Part shown: positions 24,992 through 38,882 of the stretch, in pieces
How positions within the stretch are numbered: the first letter of the stretch is position 1
Layout: every line of letters begins with the position of its first letter
Assembly: GCF_000003605.2 (NCBI RefSeq)
Contig: NW_003156735.1
Span: forward strand, 600,197-664,196
From: Saccoglossus kowalevskii
Lineage: Eukaryota; Hemichordata; Enteropneusta; Harrimaniidae
DNA length: 64,000 nucleotides
Direction of reading: 5' to 3'
Made by a program: the position numbers and the translations under genes
The notes under the pieces: generated by a model
Database searches by the model: none
Seen by the model: only the letters and a program-made list of their open reading frames with translations
Told to the model about the DNA's origin: nothing

Positions 24992-25094
24992 TTTCTATTC
25001 TATTCTATTCTATTCTATTCTATTCTATTCTATTCTATTCTATTCTATTCTATTCTATTCTATTCTATTCTATTCTATTCTATTCTATTCTATT
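24992..25094. repeat. (TTCTA)n microsatellite
   Basis: About 20 perfect copies of a 5-bp unit (TATTC/TTCTA) run without a visible error and end in TATTTCTATA. The array follows copy B of the 600-bp duplication. Confidence 0.97.
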
Positions 25095-25577
25095 TCTATA
25101 ATACCGAGTTAGCTATCAGACAAGGATATTGCATCAATAATGTATTCTGACGAACGAAGTCAGCGTGCGAAATCTGAACCCCACCGGTACAGGCAACACA
25201 TAACGAAATAGTTGTTATACATGTGCTACATATGGCAAAATGTAAAACTAAATCACAGATGATGTATTTCATTTGGCCGTGAATGATGTCACAATACATT
25301 GTTTAACAATTATTTATTATTAAAATATCAACCAAATCTTATGTAATAAATTATTTTGCGATCCAAAAAAAAAGTGTTGGAAAATTTACAAATCAGTGAG
25401 TCGCATCGGCCTTACTAAATGCATAATGTGAACTGAACTACACACTTCAACGTTATATTAATTTTAAAACATTGAAACATAACATTTTATTATGTTACTT
25501 GCCATAGAAATGTTATTTACTTGCATACATTTGATACAGTTAAAATTTATATCGTATGTTAGTAACAACTTCACTTT

Positions 25578-25695
25578 AAAGCGGGAGGGTCGTCACCTGC
25601 GCAAACGACGATAACAACACACGCTAAAAAAACAAAGGCTTATGGGTAGACGCTTGGCCATTCGAAGCATGCGCAGGTGATGACTCGCCTGCTTT
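25578..25695. mobile_element. MITE family M1, copy 2
   Basis: It starts AAAGCGGGAGGGTCGTCACC and ends CAGGTGATGACTCGCCTGCTTT, with the inner block CGACGATAACAACACACGCT and TATGGGTAGACGCTTGG, the reverse complement of the copy 1 inside. It is about 118 bp and therefore internally deleted. The TIR pairs with itself and with the other copies. Confidence 0.7.
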
Positions 25696-26930
25696 AACTT
25701 TTTCAACGATTAATCACTAATAAAGGACAGCAGAATACAAACTTCAAAAATCGTGCTACATAAAATAAAGTAAGTATGGCCCGAACGGAACTCACTTACT
25801 GGAGATGTTCGATAATAACATGAATAAATGTTTATTTTTATTCTTTGTATCTGATAAATGAGATATGGCGATTACAAATCTCCGATGAGCGGAAACACAC
25901 AAACATACATTGTTATTCTTTTCTTTATTTCAGAAAATTGGTCTGATATCTTTTTTTCCGATAACATATCTACTTTTATTGAATATACGTACGTGTAGTA
26001 AGCCGGTTTTAATAACGTGGCGGCGATATTAACTACGGTGTGCTGAACTGGGACAATTGTTGTGATTTTCAATATTTTATCGTGCTTGAAGGAGCAGAAC
26101 TCTTTTAATTACTTATTCAGTAACAATAAATATCAGAAGGAAGTTTACGTATATAAAGTAAGCGATGTCAGTAAGGAAATCGAATAGTACTAGATGAGGT
26201 CCGATAAATAAAGAATAGCACATCGCATTGATGGAAAGATATTACCTACAATGTCTACCAGGCATGAATTTAAAGCTAGGCCGAAGCTGCTCATTGTATC
26301 TTTGAGCAACAGTGCATCCAAACATCTCTGTAAAACGGTTGTTGAAAGCTGTTGAAACGTTGAAAGTATTTTCCTTGCGCTGTGCTAAGTAGACTTTGAG
26401 CTTCAAGCTCTCGCCCTAGCCTTGCGGTGACAACAACAAAAAACTGACTAGTTTGACGGTTTAATGGGCAAATACATAGTCATACAGAATGATCGTTTGC
26501 AGACAACCTATCTAAACCGTTGTACACACAATTGGCGTTGTTGTTGCTGTTGAAATTTCAACACGTATGAAAACAGTTGTCGTGTTCGGCGTTAATATTG
26601 CTATGTGCATTTCCATAATGTGTCACAAACTTAACAACTGAATATTTCGAGCAACCAACCGATCGTAAAATTAGTTTCAAAGTTTAGTAAAAGCGATATC
26701 TCGTTGTAAGCTCAAAGTAAATTTAATTCGAGCTTGTACCATTATTTACGTCCAATAACATGGTTATATTACACTCATGCTCTCTATTATTGCTGCGTAT
26801 GATGTAAACAAAGTGCTCGAATGCACTTTATTTAACATTCAAAAGCGTCCGTGATATATTTATATAAATTTAAACTGAATGCTAGATGAGGCTGACATTG
26901 AGGACGTGCTTTTAAGGCGGCTTTATTGTT

Positions 26931-27085
26931 CACACGTGCTAAATCCGTTTCTGCATGAACGGGGTACTGGTCAAGACTTGCCATTTTAGGGCTACTTAAA
27001 GTAAATCGACTTATCTTGTTCACACGTGTTTCAGCCGGGGTCACTATAAAAACGGCCTCCAAACCTACTTGTTGGCACACGTGTG
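26931..27085. promoter_or_regulatory. Three GTTCACACGTG boxes
   Basis: CACACGTG occurs at 26931 and 27021 as direct copies (both within GTTCACACGTG) and at 27076-27085 as CACACGTGTGAAC, the inverted form. CACGTG is the bHLH E-box core. The spacing is 90 and 55 bp. It may be a regulatory cluster in the Gene B intron, or subterminal repeats of an element. Confidence 0.35.
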
Positions 27086-27989
27086 AACACGGTATAAGTT
27101 TTGTTTTCATTTCAATTATTCTAATTGATGCATATTCGCAGATGTGAACAAATGTTCAATATTAGTGATAATTTTACATCGTTTCTAGTCAATCAATTTG
27201 ACCACTTCAATTAATCTATTTACGTCACCCATACGATACATGTGTCTAAATTATATTTTCACAGGATCTAAACAATTGAAATTCATCGTCGTGAATGGAA
27301 ATAAACTCCTATCAAGCCTTGTTCGCTTGCACGCTAATGCAGACATTATAGTTTAACCATTGTGCAGTAGCAATTGTGAGGTGTGATTGGAGTATTTGCA
27401 TTCTGTGGATAGTATGCGTTTGGCTATTTATACTGGACTAAACAAGGTAATGCATACACTCTACTAAAACTGTAAAGGAAATTGAACGAGCTGTCGATAA
27501 TCGATATTATCATTTCTCGAATTTGTATGCAAAGAAATGTGTGATCGCTGAATAAAAGGATTTTTTTAATAGATTGTTTTCCTTATTTTTCCACACAATA
27601 TCGACACAACAAGCGTACACACACAGAAAAATTGAAAAAAAAACAAGAATGAGATGTGTGCTGTTGTAATGTTTTCTATATTGTACCCTTCAATGCCAGC
27701 TGTCATGTCATGTTTGTACTATTTTAATACAAAAATGTTAATTTATATTTACAAAATACCATTTTCCACCTTAATATTTGTAAAATTGAGCAGCGCTTAC
27801 TGCTGGCATTGAATAAGTGGCCATCCGTTAATCCCATTTCTGATACAGATATAATATTTTTTCCTCTGTTAAAGACAAATTCACGTTCTATATGTTCATG
27901 TTCTACATTTTCTCATCTCCCCTACATTTGTACATATACATGCTTAAACAATAGAATAAAATGATTCAACATGATATTTTTTTAATTCA

Positions 27990-30790
27990 TAAATGCCAAG
28001 TATAATGTTTTGTTCATTGCAAACTGTATTTGAATTGCAGTTTATCTGCAGTTTTTCCCACAACGACTGTACACAATGGCGTTCTACGAACAAGTGCTCT
28101 CTGGTTTAAATTCCTGTGTGACACATAATACATAAAGGGGAGTCTACCAACATCCATCCAAACAGTTTTGAATGTATATTTGTATCTATCGATGATTTTG
28201 AACTGAAAGGCGGCTCTAAGGTCTGCTGAAATTGTAGTAGTGTACGGTAGACTCAAATTCTCCTGATAACTACTGGAGATACATCATACAGTCCCTCCAA
28301 CCTAGATTTAATCGTTCGATAATCTATTATATTATAGCACATATACATATATACTCGTTCACTTGTTAATGAATTGATATGTATATATATGACAAATTAA
28401 AATAAATTACATTTTCTGGTTCAAACCGCTTATGACTGTTATTATGAATTTGAATTTGTTCACTACTGTATTGCGGAGTTTAGTCCCTGAATATGTAAAT
28501 AATCTGAAGTTGATAAGCCTTTTGTTCGCCAGTAATTCCAGTTGGGAAGGCTGCTCCTGTTGTCGAATAAATCAATAATTCTATTAATATTTTAAATTGC
28601 CAGTCATTTAAAATAAACTGAATGATTCCAAATTATTAAGGCCATCGATGGTCTATTATATTGGGTCAGTGACAACTTGTACAAGTTTTTCCCATTCAAG
28701 GCGGATCTCTATAATAAATGGCGAGAAAATTCTCTTTAGTTCCTGTACACCGTAAGTACAGAGAAAAAAGTATGTTACCACCAAAATTCCATAACACATA
28801 TTGCTTAATCACCTGCCTTCCGGCTTGAAATCCCATGGTAAACTTTTTAATCCATTTAAACCCCTAAGCTTTCAGAAATGAATTGATTCAAATCATCTTT
28901 AGTCCACCCTTTTCAATGTCTGCCATTACTGTATTACGTTTTACTTTGTCTTTACCGTTCCATATAAAATAAAACATTATTTGTTTTAATTCCTTAATAA
29001 CTGTCTTAGGGGTTTGAACCATACACAATATTGATATTCCAAACGTTTTAAAAATTTGTATTCTCCCGATGATAGACAGCCCCCCCCCCCCGGATCATAA
29101 ACCACAGATTTGTTTTGGTATTTTTTTAATTTACTTTAAAAGTTCTCTTCAATAAATTTCTTAACGTCATATGTTACGTAAATTCCCAATTTTTTTATTC
29201 CAATTTGTTATTTATTTATTTTTTGGTTTATGATCATAAACCATGAGCAGGGCTTCTGTGTTATCCTCGTTAAGTTTCAAACTCGAACAGAATCCATAAT
29301 TAATAATAATAATACAAAATTTAATATAAATTCATTGTTAACACAGACAGGTGATATCATCCACATACATTGCTAATTCTATATGTTTTTTAGAAAATTC
29401 ATAACAAACTATTCGTGGGTTTCTAGAGATATTGGTTGGAAATACTTACTTACAAAAACTACAACAAAAATGTAACCCGATAGGGATCACCTTGGCCCTG
29501 TCGATCGGGAAATAACCATTAGTGTGCCCATGGTTCATAACACAGGAGGATACATTTTTATGAAAGGCTTAAACCCACCTTATTAATGAATCTCCAAAAT
29601 TAAAATCCTTTAATGCTATAACAATAAATCATTTGTCTATATAATCAAATTCTTTATGCAAATGTAATGATAACAAAATTCCAGGTCTGTTGTATTGCTT
29701 TAAATACCACATGACATCCAATACTGTTCGTACAGCATCCCCAATAAACCTATCTTTTACAAAGGCACATTGATCTGAATGGATAATTGAAGGTCAAACT
29801 TTTATAATACGCATTACCGGAGCTGCTGTTACACTTCTAACACCCACACTAATGAGAGTTGTTGTAATTTTGGAGTAATGTTTTATCTTTTCCTGTTTTC
29901 GCAGTTAAAGTAATGACATCTTGTTTTTTTATGCGAGTTATTGGGCTGTAGTTTTGAAGTAATATTTTATCTTTTCCTGTTTTCGCAATTAAAGTAATAA
30001 TACCGTGTTTTTGTGTGGCTGTTATTTAAACTCCTAGCCGCATAGTTACCAATTACATGCCAACAAGTTTTGTAAAACATCATTGCCTGGTGTTTTGTTA
30101 TTTAGTAATGATTACAGGATGCAAGACCAAATAGCATTAATTTAAAGTTCATCACACAGCATTTTAGCATTCAAACTGAGTTTTGATATGTCACAATTGT
30201 GCAAAATAAAATTTGCATTATCGTCTAGTAAATTAACCCTCTTCGCGGAATATACTTTTGAATAAAATTGTTTAATTTGCCTATCTATGTCTAGCTGTTC
30301 GGTTGTATCTGTGTTTCCATAGATAAACGCTTTACTGGTGTTTTCGCTTAATTACATTTATTTGTAACGCCAGAAAAAAAGTATTGCTTTCCCCCCTAGT
30401 TCACATCACAGACATTTAGAACGAATTATCAACCCTCGGGCTTTTTCATCCCAAATTGTGTCAACTTGTTCCTACAACTGCACATGGTAGTCCATTGTAT
30501 TACTGCACTGTATTAATTTTGATCAGTGATATTTCGATAGTATATTCTAATTTTCTTTGGTCTTTATCTTTAAAAAGATTTGTGTAAACAATCTAATTTT
30601 GTATTTTATTAGTTCCAAGATAAACCTCTCATCAGTTTCAGCGAGCTGATGACTACATTGGTTTACGCTGTTATTTAACTGACTCACATACTCCCTATCG
30701 TAGTATTGTATTTCTGTCACCCAGAGGAATTTTGCCAAGCAGACACATTTCTAAATTGCTTTTTATATTATTCTTGGTTATTATTAGCAT
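27990..30790 (-). mobile_element. Degenerate 5'-truncated L1-like LINE
   Basis: Pieces of an ORF2 read in order on the minus strand. ELIKYKIRLFTQIFLKIKTK (near 30550-30615) matches the segment between endonuclease and reverse transcriptase. A block with KDRFIGDAVRTVLDVMWYLK lies near 29700-29760. GQGDP is near 29490 and the catalytic ELAMYVDDIT near 29355-29380. GRIQIFKTFGISIL then FYFIWNGKDKVKRN lie near 28940-29075. RTKGLSTSDYLHI lies near 28490-28530, and YTTTISADLRAAFQFKI near 28200-28250. Frames change several times and stops are frequent, so it cannot be active. No endonuclease domain is visible upstream of 30790, which suggests 5' truncation. L1/Tx1-like is the best fit. It lies in the second Gene B intron. 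Confidence 0.82.
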
Positions 30791-33700
30791 TTCTTACGTG
30801 AAATCTCGGTATGCAGGTACCCAAACTAACTGAAATGTCGCAGCATAAGTGTGGCGTATAGTGTATACACCACGCTTTAAACATTACTATAACACAAATA
30901 GACAGTTCAAGTGTTCAATATCACCTTCGTATTCAGGAATATTACCAATTATTATTATTTATATAACAATTAGACTGAATAGAGTAATCCATAATGTGAC
31001 GGATGAAAAATGTAATAAACATATAACAATGCCTGGAATCTTATAGTAGAGACTAAATTGACAACAACGAGTCAATATATAACATTTCTTTACCCAAATA
31101 TTGGCAATTCTCATCTCATATTATGTGTACTAGAATAGTACTATTTATAGACACTATTCAGGGTATAAACCGATAATCGCGTCATTCATGCTTCATTCAA
31201 ACAATTTGGGCAAAGGTTTAAATACGCAAATATGTAATCAATATTATTTTACATGCTATCCTGGTATTGGAACAGAATTCTTCTAATATGCGTTCTAGTA
31301 TTATTGCTCTTAGCTGTGTTAATCAGTCACTGTCAAATTCAATGTATTTTACTAAGACGATGGCACGATATGTTTTACCGTCTGATATTATAACCTTTAC
31401 AAAACACGTACCATCGCTCAGAGTTTAATCCATGGCAACCGAATCAACGAGGAACACCACTGACTTGTCAGTCCTGCTCTGTATTTGATAATCAATAAAA
31501 ACGACTTGACCTGCAAGTCTGTAAAATGAGAACATTTCTGATTGAGATCGTATTCCTTTCGATGACGATTTTGTCATTTTCATTTATTATGTTTTGCCTT
31601 TCATGTCAATTTTCTGATGAGCTTCTTCCCGAATCGCCTGGACTTACCTAATCATTTGCGTTTACTGATCGTGTACTTGTTACTCTAAAATTTGTTGGGC
31701 GAAATATAACTACCATTATTTTGAGAGACAGAGCTAACCTTGCGAAACGCATTATGTAGTGTAAGAAGACTTAAAACTTAAACATAATCGATAGAGGACT
31801 CCCGGCCTTCGACTATATTAAAGGACTCTCAATGTAAACATACAAATGCATAACAAATGTTGTTCATGTGCGGGTGTATCCGCTCTTAGAATTTCCACGC
31901 CACGATAGTTAAAACTCATGATAGTAATAACACTTAAGATTAACAGGATTTAAATTTACGATTTTTAGTTCTGTCTCGTTTTTACACTCAGAAGCGAGTT
32001 AATGATATCATATTTAATGGAACGACGTTTGAATCACGTACATGTGTTTACCATGCTGTATGGCGTATTCAATCCACGTCTGCCAAATAAAAAGTTTGAT
32101 CATATCAGCATCATAATCAATTGCGTATGTTTGCATTTAACTGACGTCATCTATCAATCACATTGTCCGCAGGTTGATAAACGCAATGACGTAGAATACC
32201 TATCGAAATCGTCTGTGTGATCGTGGCCTTTCTTGTAAATTGCCTTGAGGTTATTATTGGTTACGTAATAAATACATACAATGGCGTAACGTATTACTGG
32301 TGGACAATAGATGGTTAAACATTCAACTAGTTGTTTTATTTTCAATTTCATGCATGCGACAGTATGTTATATAAACGGACGGTGTTTATCAGTTGCTGTA
32401 CTCTGTAAACCAACCCATTATTTCAGATCCGAGTAGTAATCCTAATCGGCAGAGAATAACGGTTAAAAAATTCAAGCCTAGTGATGGTTGCTGGGCAACG
32501 TTTATGAAAATCTATGTCGTTTTCATTATGATGTTGATTGCAGGAAATTACAGACCTGTTGGTTATACAAATTTAGCATGGACATAATGACATTTCCGTG
32601 TAGTTTCTGGGGTTACGTTTGAGTGTATTAATTTTGCTTTTGGATGAATATGCGAATAGACTTACGAGCGTATCGCAAATTACGCCTATGAGCATTAAAA
32701 TCAACCAACATATTTGCATTAAATATAGTTTCATCAGCGATGTGTTAAGGTTCTACTGTTAGAATCTATAACGAAAACACATTTGGAGTTCCCATTCGAG
32801 ACAGACCGACGTGTAAACAAACCGTCAATTTCATTTACAAGAAAACAGAGTAATTGCTGCCGCTTTCTCGGAGCATAATATCATTATTTGTACACACACT
32901 TGTATAGTGCGAGTGATTTGTTGACTACGAAAAGACATTAGAAGAGTCCCTAAGTATCAATATTCCGAATAATAATACACTGATTTCCAATTTGGCGGAA
33001 GAGCTCAAATGTTCATAACTTCAGAAGGTATAGTAGGCACAAAATAATGTTAACAGAATGATTAATTTGGTTATCATGGTAATTGTTAAACCTGTACTCA
33101 TGGAGTTCATATCATACTGGGCAATTCTTGTAAAAATGTTAATCGTGAAAAAAACACATCCACGATTTATCGCAATTTGGGGCCTGCATGATTTCCCTTA
33201 ACACTCTGGCACGATCAATCATTTCATTGGCAACCAAGTAGATTAACCACACAAGTATAATGTTTGCTTTGTCAGTTGGTTGTATACGACACATTTATGG
33301 TACTAGGAGCTGAATCAGTTAAAGAAATGAAGATGAAACTAGTAAATTCTCTTCGCATTTATATGACTTGTTGAATTTGTTGTCTAATATATTTTTGGGG
33401 AATTTTGTCAATAATTGCATTTATATATGACAGGAAGCTTTGCATAGCGAGTCATTCTATACCATGATGAATGTGTTGTTAACGGTCAATAAATAATGAT
33501 TCGTCGAAATGGTCAATAATTCACAAAATGGATGTGAACAAATGAGAAAATAATTACTAATTTTTATCAATCAAAATGGGAATAGGCAAAGACTTTTCCA
33601 AACCTGCATCGCAAGATTATTCATAAGTAATCAGAATTATCAACTATTTGTTTGAAACATCGCTGTAAACGCGGTCTGCTGATTGATTAACATATTCTAT

Positions 33701-35640
33701 CTATCATTGTTGAGATAAATAATTACATGATTTTTTTTCGTTTACTAGTTTTGTGCCGCGGATATTTAATGCATAACCCAAAAGACAATTTGGAATACGG
33801 CCACCATTGGCGCCATAAGTGAGTTTAATCATTTGTGTCTAGTATCATGAAGAGTTGTTTCACAAAATAATCGTCGAATCACGCTTATAACGGAGACTCT
33901 TGCGCTTAATTGAAAGTGGAGTAATTGAACGTGCACCGTGTTGAACATACAGCTTCCTAATTGCGTTCTTCCCGCTAGGTTAATTAATTACATAAGGGTC
34001 ACGAATGACCTTGATGACTCATCAATATAATTACATTATATCACATGTCGTGTCTGCGCAATCGTAGTCTGTTTTCACTGCCGACGCCGTGTCATAACTG
34101 TAAGCAGGTTTTTGGTTAATTAATTTAACAATAGAACGTAGAGATGACGTAGAGATGAAGTGCTTTAGTGAATGAGCGCTCAAGATTTAGGAATAACGCC
34201 GACAAATATTTATCGTAATTTGTTGACACTTAAATAGTTATAATAATATATAAAAATATAAATGCATGATTGAAATGGTTCTAACGAACTTCGTAAAAGT
34301 TTAGGTTGTCGAAGCGTAACAGACTTTAATAAATGATTTTTTCAATTTAGAGTAAAATACATTGGGTATTTATCACGGAAGTCACATGAACGCAGCATCA
34401 CGGCTAATAGATTGCGATCAGGGAGATGTGTGTCATCCGGAAACGGTTCCTAGGGAAACAAGCATGAAAAAGTACTTTCCGCTGCCGGGTCTGGAAGAAT
34501 ATGTGTAGTAAGGTATTTTAATATTGGGCGTATAACGTATGGAAATGAAGCGGCTACTGTACATGCAAATAAACGAAACGCTTAGCTTAGCTTGCAAAAT
34601 GAGAGATTTCATTTTTAATGATCATGAACATAATTTACACACGCCGAAAAAATGCCGACGATTATTTCCGTGTGTATAATGGCAGATACACGTTCATGAC
34701 CCATCTACTGACATTTAAAAATAGTCAACAATGATATTTCTTTGCCAATTCTTTTTTTTAATCACAAAACAATCCGGTAAGAATATTTTAACATATTATA
34801 CATTTACGTTTGGTACATTAGCACGCACTTCATAATCGGTATCGGAACTTGAAGAGATGAAAACTCTCATAAGACGTTATATCGCTCGTAAAATTACAGG
34901 CTGGTGGACATTTGTCTGATCCATGCATAGTGTGCCATTATCACGATTGTTGAATTTAGGCAAGTCTCAAAGTAGCCAGAAAAAAAAGCATCAATGAATA
35001 CCATTGCTTTGGGGAAAATGTCGGACAATTTAATATGTCGCATTCGCAGGTTCAAATAAACGTATGATAAGGTTTAATAAAGCAACATCTCCAGAGATCG
35101 CAATATAAGCTTCGATGTTAAGTTTGATTGAAGAATGTGATCAGCACACAGCAAACGGGAAAATAATTGAATAATTAAAACTACTAAAATACTTCCGAGG
35201 TTGAATTCGTCATCTCAAAACGTATTAAAGTAAACGTATTAAAAGTATTAAAGTAGATAATATATTCGATAATTTATGTGGCGCTTAAGGGGTATTTATG
35301 TTTTTTGCTAGAATCGGAATGAGGTTGACATTGAACGAGCAATTTGAAAAATATATGACCCAAAAAATCGATCAACTGAATAGATAATTAGAGCAGAAAC
35401 ATGACATCTACATTAATACTGTACATTGTTCAATACTAAACTTGTTCTTATGTTCTATTATGTGTGCATTAACGGAATGTCAATATAGGGTCATATAGGG
35501 TACGATACTTAGAGTCCGAATGTATAATATTCCACTGAGAAGAACGTGGGACTTAATCTGGGTAAAGTCATTCAAGGATACTAAAATATTGGGTTGTTAC
35601 ATATTGGTTTTTTGTTCTTATAAAATAAATTCTCACTCAC
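30791..35640. other. Gene B intron 2, right part
   Basis: AT-rich, with no exon of the expected phase 2-2 class on the minus strand. The minus donor-like site at about 31640 has a stop in every usable frame. Confidence 0.45.
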
Positions 35641-35770
35641 GGTAGTGTGTCTGCACAACAATGATAACCTTCTTCCGGCGAGTAACAGCAATACTGGTCA
35701 ACTTCACGATCGCCTTCGGCTGGACAGGACTCAATTGGATACTCAAGAGGACACGTATTCGCCAAGGTGT
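35641..35770 (-). CDS. Gene B six-cysteine ectodomain exon
   Basis: This is a 130-nt exon, with acceptor GTTTTATCCTAG (phase 1) and donor CC|GTGAGTGAG (phase 2). It contains NTCPLEYPIESCPAEG, then DQYCC, then SPEEGYHCC. The spacing C-x8-C-P-x10-CC-x8-CC repeats that of Gene A, and both exons keep the Pro after the second cysteine and EGY before the last pair. The frame ends four residues before the helix of 20280-20403, so Gene B has no stalk. Together with the signal exon at 56893-56950 the predicted protein is about 103 residues. Because both introns are very long (15 and 21 kb), joining these exons is inferred from phase and family layout. Confidence 0.75.
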
Positions 35771-38630
35771 CTAGGATAAAACAAAACACCGTAATAATTA
35801 GCCAGCAAGTAGTTTCGTGTATACCACAAAGTCAGACAACGCTTTTGCACTATTACGAATTCGCGTATATAGTGCTGAACTATCTGCGATTTCAGTCTAA
35901 CCGCTTATTTCAATTCTATATTTTGAATTTATTTGTTGGTATTTGGTATGATTGTCAGCGATCTGCCTAAAGTCCTTGAGAGTATGGATTAATTTTGACG
36001 AGTGATGTATTTTATCCAGCAGTATGTTGTTTACGGGCGTAGAGAGTCAAATTAACTTTTATAATCCCCAAACGTCAGGTCGAGTTTATGGCGTTATGTT
36101 AATATGACATATGCCCAAGCCCGTTTCAATCTAAAACAATATATCAGTTTTTGCAGTAATTTTCTGTAACACGCGGCAAATCTAATCAACATCATTTATT
36201 TATTTGGCATGGAAATATTGGATTAGCAAACACGTGTCGTTAGCTTTCCGCCAAGATATTCGCCTCAAGAAATATAAAAATATATATTCCATATAGATAT
36301 AAAGAAAAATGATCATGTCGCACTTAGCATGCATTAGGATTAAAAACATGTTCAAAACATTTTACAGAACGACGATGCAACTAGCCGCCTCCACGTCGAA
36401 CACGTGCCGATTACTGCTTGACGCCGGGGTACCACTTCATGGAAGGTGTTCGACATTACTGGGATAAAGTGGGTTATCTGAAAATGCCCATGTAATCGTC
36501 CGAGGTGTAATTTGTGTCTTTTTGTTGGCGATGATAAGCGTATTTGTGATGTGGTGATGTGACGGCCAGTAATATATTCAGCAAATATGGGGTTCCACAT
36601 TGTAACAAATACAAAACAGCGTTATCAGGCGGTTTCACTAAATTTTAACTATAGAGAACATCAGGTTATGAATATGTTCTAAAATAGCATTTGTGTCACA
36701 TGCAACTAAAATCGATCCAGCAGTGTTGGGGAGAAGACCATAAGCGAATTAACCATAATTTCAACTCATTTATATGCGTGTCGATTATTACATGTTCTAT
36801 TTGAAGGTTGTTCTGTTCTTTCGATCACTATCATCTTGCTAGCTTTTCATATGTAACTGATATCGCTGAACACTTTAGAGCTATTTTGAATAGTCACTCC
36901 GGTCAACAATCACCATGTAACTTTGGTGGCTAAATAACATTGTTAATCAGGTTCGAAAATATAGCAATTTCCCTACACTAGACGGTATTGCAAGTTTGAT
37001 AAAAACATGATACATACTGAGAAATATATATTTTAATGATTTATCGCTACTGACATCGCTGCTGCTGATCTTAATAATACATAGTGTCTAGCATTAGATA
37101 AATCGCTTCGCTTGGGGATGCAACGTCAAATACCGTGGAAACGGCATTATTACATTGGCAATTATCGTTATTCATTGTACAATTGGACCGCATTTAAAAA
37201 GGTTTGACAGTCGATCGACTGATGGATGAATAAACATTTTAGCATAAAATCAATGCTACGGTGTGCGTCAGCATTACATACATAGCACGTTGAATGCGTT
37301 ATTACATTACTAAATGCGTAAACTAAATGCGTTTCAGGAAGAATAATAAGTCTGTTGAATTGCGTGATAAATCAATGCACATTTCATCCTTGTTCGTGGC
37401 TACATTCAATGTGAATGGAAAATACGTACTTTAGCACGGAGTTTCAATAATAAAAGTCCGGCGATTATTCCCAACGCCCTAGTATGTAACACAATCGAGT
37501 ATATATATTTGTTTTTCATTCGTTTCAGATTTTGATTTAAGGAATGCGATATCAATATTCCTTCTTGACAATTCTAAGCGGCATATCACAGAGTGAAAAA
37601 ATCTCATCCTTTTTTAGAAGATTAAATGGAAACGGTAATTTATAGCAGAATGCATCCAAGCCCACTCGTTGCGGCGATAAATGTTTTAGTTCACCGATAT
37701 ATCAGGAACGGTATGTCGATATCTATCCCCGCTGTGCTAAATAGCTAGCTCAGACTAAATTAGTAACGCCCAGGGCAATTGGCTTTAGCTCGTTGATGAA
37801 CAGTGACTTCCGAAGTCAAATTACGGTCACATGATGCGTTTACAGGAATTGTATATAGAAGTTCATTTAAAAAGTGGGGGAAAAAAAGACATTATTGTTG
37901 AATTTCAAGGACACGATTCATTTGAATTCACATTAGAGGCAACTCATAGTAATTTTTCAGAATCAAGGTAGAATTATTAATTCATTTTCAGTTTGTTTTT
38001 TTGTTTTTTTTTAACAAGGATATTCATTCCTCTGACGTGTACGATTGATACATCTAACGGTTCACATTATGATTTGCTGTGTTCCACGTCTGATCAGCAC
38101 TACGCCAAATGACAACACAGTCAGGAAGACAAGTTTAAATATTCAATATGGCGCAATGCACGAAACAGGGCGAAAACGTTTGTATTGGAGACACTAAGAA
38201 TGAAGCCTTCTTGGAACCTGTTCACTGTTCATTGATCTGTCTTTCATATTCAAGGAAGTGTGTTCGACACTGACAGCAATGCATTCTCGTGAAATATAGC
38301 CTAATGAAAAATCCAAAAGGTTGGGTAATTCAATCCAGTTATGGAGAGGATCTGATTACATTGAACCTATTCCTTGTAACTGTCCTGGTTATTGCTTTTG
38401 TATCATTACCGCCATGTCAGAGCGTATACCATGTCAGAGAGTATTGCACGTAGACAGTATAGTGTTTACGGTAGACAATCGCATATTGAGCAATCAATAT
38501 TCTTATACGGTGTTGATTATCCTCGTTCTAACAACCAGTAACAATGCACATGTGCGTGTGAAACAGCCTCTCGAAATGCTGACACATCTCCTGTCTAGAC
38601 CGGGTCCAAATTAATGTCAAATTGGATGCA

Positions 38631-38882
38631 ATTATCCAATTGTGAATGAAAGAATACAAATACACATACGTACTAGTTGAATTACATTTCCTTTAAAATC
38701 AAATATACCATGAACTTTGTAAATCAGCATAAAGTGCACAGCATAGTGCATTGGTGTAATTATCCAATTGTGAATGAAAGAATACAAAGACGCATACGTA
38801 CTAGTTGAATTACATTTCCTTTAAAATCAAATATACCATGAACTTTGTAAATCAGCATAAAGTACACAGCATAGTGCATAGC
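38631..38882. repeat. Tandem duplication, 128-bp unit
   Basis: Two adjacent copies starting ATTATCCAATTGTGAATGAA (38631 and 38759) differ at only a few bases, for example AATACACATAC versus AGACGCATACG. The second copy loses similarity after CAGCATAGTGCAT. This is a recent duplication in non-coding DNA of the Gene B first intron. Confidence 0.92.

Noticed and set aside
25800-25860. Minus-strand GTAAGTGAG donor
   Set aside because: The DNA before it is AT-rich with no supported acceptor and frame; not callable as an exon.
38305-38457. 50-codon plus-strand frame with a hydrophobic run (LNLFLVTVLVIAFVSLP)
   Set aside because: Tempting as a small membrane protein, but there is no promoter, donor or conservation to support it, and it overlaps another open frame.
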